A DNA stretch of 5,291 nt from an uncultured Ruminococcus sp. (lineage in GTDB: Bacteria > Bacillota > Clostridia > Oscillospirales > Ruminococcaceae): NCBI GenBank assembly GCA_947174085.1, contig CAMWHN010000160.1:1-5291 (forward strand), in the 5' to 3' direction. The position numbers and the translations under genes were made by a program. Position 1 is the first letter of the stretch. Every line of letters begins with the position of its first letter. Below are positions 4,925-5,291 of the stretch, one piece after another. The notes under the pieces were generated by a model. That model was not told where the DNA came from and ran no database searches. It saw only the letters and a program-made list of their open reading frames with translations.

Positions 4925-5291
4925 TTACCAATAAGTTGGAGCTGTTGGGTCAGCGTCCACAATTTCAGATTTATCGGCTTTTTGAAATTCATAAGTTTTT
5001 CCTGAACCTACAGCGGCGGCATATGCTAAAATTTGTGATGCATCTTCTGCATTCACAATGCCATTTTCATCAACATCAGCACATTTTTTGAGATTATCTG
5101 TTAGTGTACCACCTAACCCAGCTCCAATATTTGCGGCATGTTCCAACACAGCAGAAGCATCTTCTGCATTTATTTTGCCATTATCGTCTACATCACCTAA
5201 TATAAAATCTGTTGTAGGCATTGTGCTTGTTTCTGTTGGGTCTGTATTTATGTTAGATGATGTTGTGCTTGTTTCTGTTGGGTCTGTATTT
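4925..5291 (-). CDS. C-terminal end of a dockerin-bearing secreted protein (partial, 5' end outside window)
   Basis: The frame is open to the right edge, so only the last 121 residues are seen; the ATG at 5221 is an internal Met, not a start. Numbering from the edge, residues 1-28 are a Thr/Ser/Pro linker with two 14-residue repeats starting NTDPTETST. Residues 32-97 form a type I dockerin with two calcium loops. The first uses D33, D35, N37, N41 and D44; the second uses D72, D74, N76, N80 and D83. Each loop is followed by an ASxxL helix. A tail of about 24 residues ends in P-T-Y-W. Dockerins bind cohesins and attach enzymes or binding proteins to scaffolds such as cellulosomes or amylosomes. 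The catalytic or binding part lies upstream and cannot be named. The wording of the loops is Ruminococcus-like. The gene is the upstream partner of the glycosyltransferase, with a 3-nt gap. Confidence 0.9.
   Translation of the reverse strand, partial: NTDPTETSTTSSNINTDPTETSTMPTTDFILGDVDDNGKINAEDASAVLEHAANIGAGLGGTLTDNLKKCADVDENGIVNAEDASQILAYAAAVGSGKTYEFQKADKSEIVDADPTAPTYW
5221..5291 (-). repeat. 42-bp tandem repeat encoding a Thr/Ser/Pro linker
   Basis: A 29-base stretch beginning ttgtgcttgtttctg at 5221 recurs without mismatch at 5263, giving a period of 42 bp. It encodes two 14-residue linker units just before the dockerin. The array may continue beyond the right edge. Confidence 0.85.

Noticed and set aside
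4925..5221. A complete 98-residue free-standing dockerin protein starting at the ATG at 5221.
   Set aside because: The frame continues upstream to the window edge through a repeat linker, there is no ribosome site or signal peptide at this Met, and dockerins normally end larger exported proteins.

Overview
The window looks like part of the chromosome of a low-GC, anaerobic, Gram-positive gut bacterium of the Clostridia, most likely a Ruminococcus-type organism. The basis is the AT-rich intergenic DNA, strong Shine-Dalgarno sites, a type I dockerin with Ruminococcus-like wording (NAEDAS, IL-x-YA), Thr/Ser-rich extracellular linkers and an HtrA with an N-terminal membrane anchor. The genus is an inference; no rRNA or other marker gene is present.

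All four genes lie on the minus strand, so transcription runs from the right edge to the left. From right to left they are: (1) 4925-5291, the 3' end of a gene for a secreted protein ending in a Thr/Ser linker and a C-terminal dockerin, open at the right edge; (2) 3959-4921, a membrane-anchored family 2 glycosyltransferase of the polyprenyl-phosphate (DPM1/GtrB-like) type, starting 3 nt after the dockerin stop codon and closed by a strong hairpin terminator at 3905-3944; (3) 2350-3750, an HtrA/DegP-type membrane-anchored serine protease with one PDZ domain, with its own probable promoter and a hairpin terminator at 2256-2288; (4) 1-1914, a secreted protein with a signal peptide, a long two-helix coiled-coil region and Thr/Ser-rich tandem repeats that run off the left edge. 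Gene 4 has a near-consensus promoter at 2091-2119 and a leader of about 170 nt.

The common theme is the cell envelope and export: two exported proteins with 14-residue Thr/Ser repeats, a lipid-linked sugar transferase that could supply sugar to the cell surface, and a surface protease of the kind that handles misfolded exported proteins. The least explained element is the coiled-coil protein. Its heptads are encoded by nine 21-bp units, and its two predicted helices are of almost equal length around an N-G-G-D turn, which suggests a rod-like helical hairpin flanked by globular segments. I do not recognise it as a named family. I see no mobile element, CRISPR array, tRNA or rRNA.
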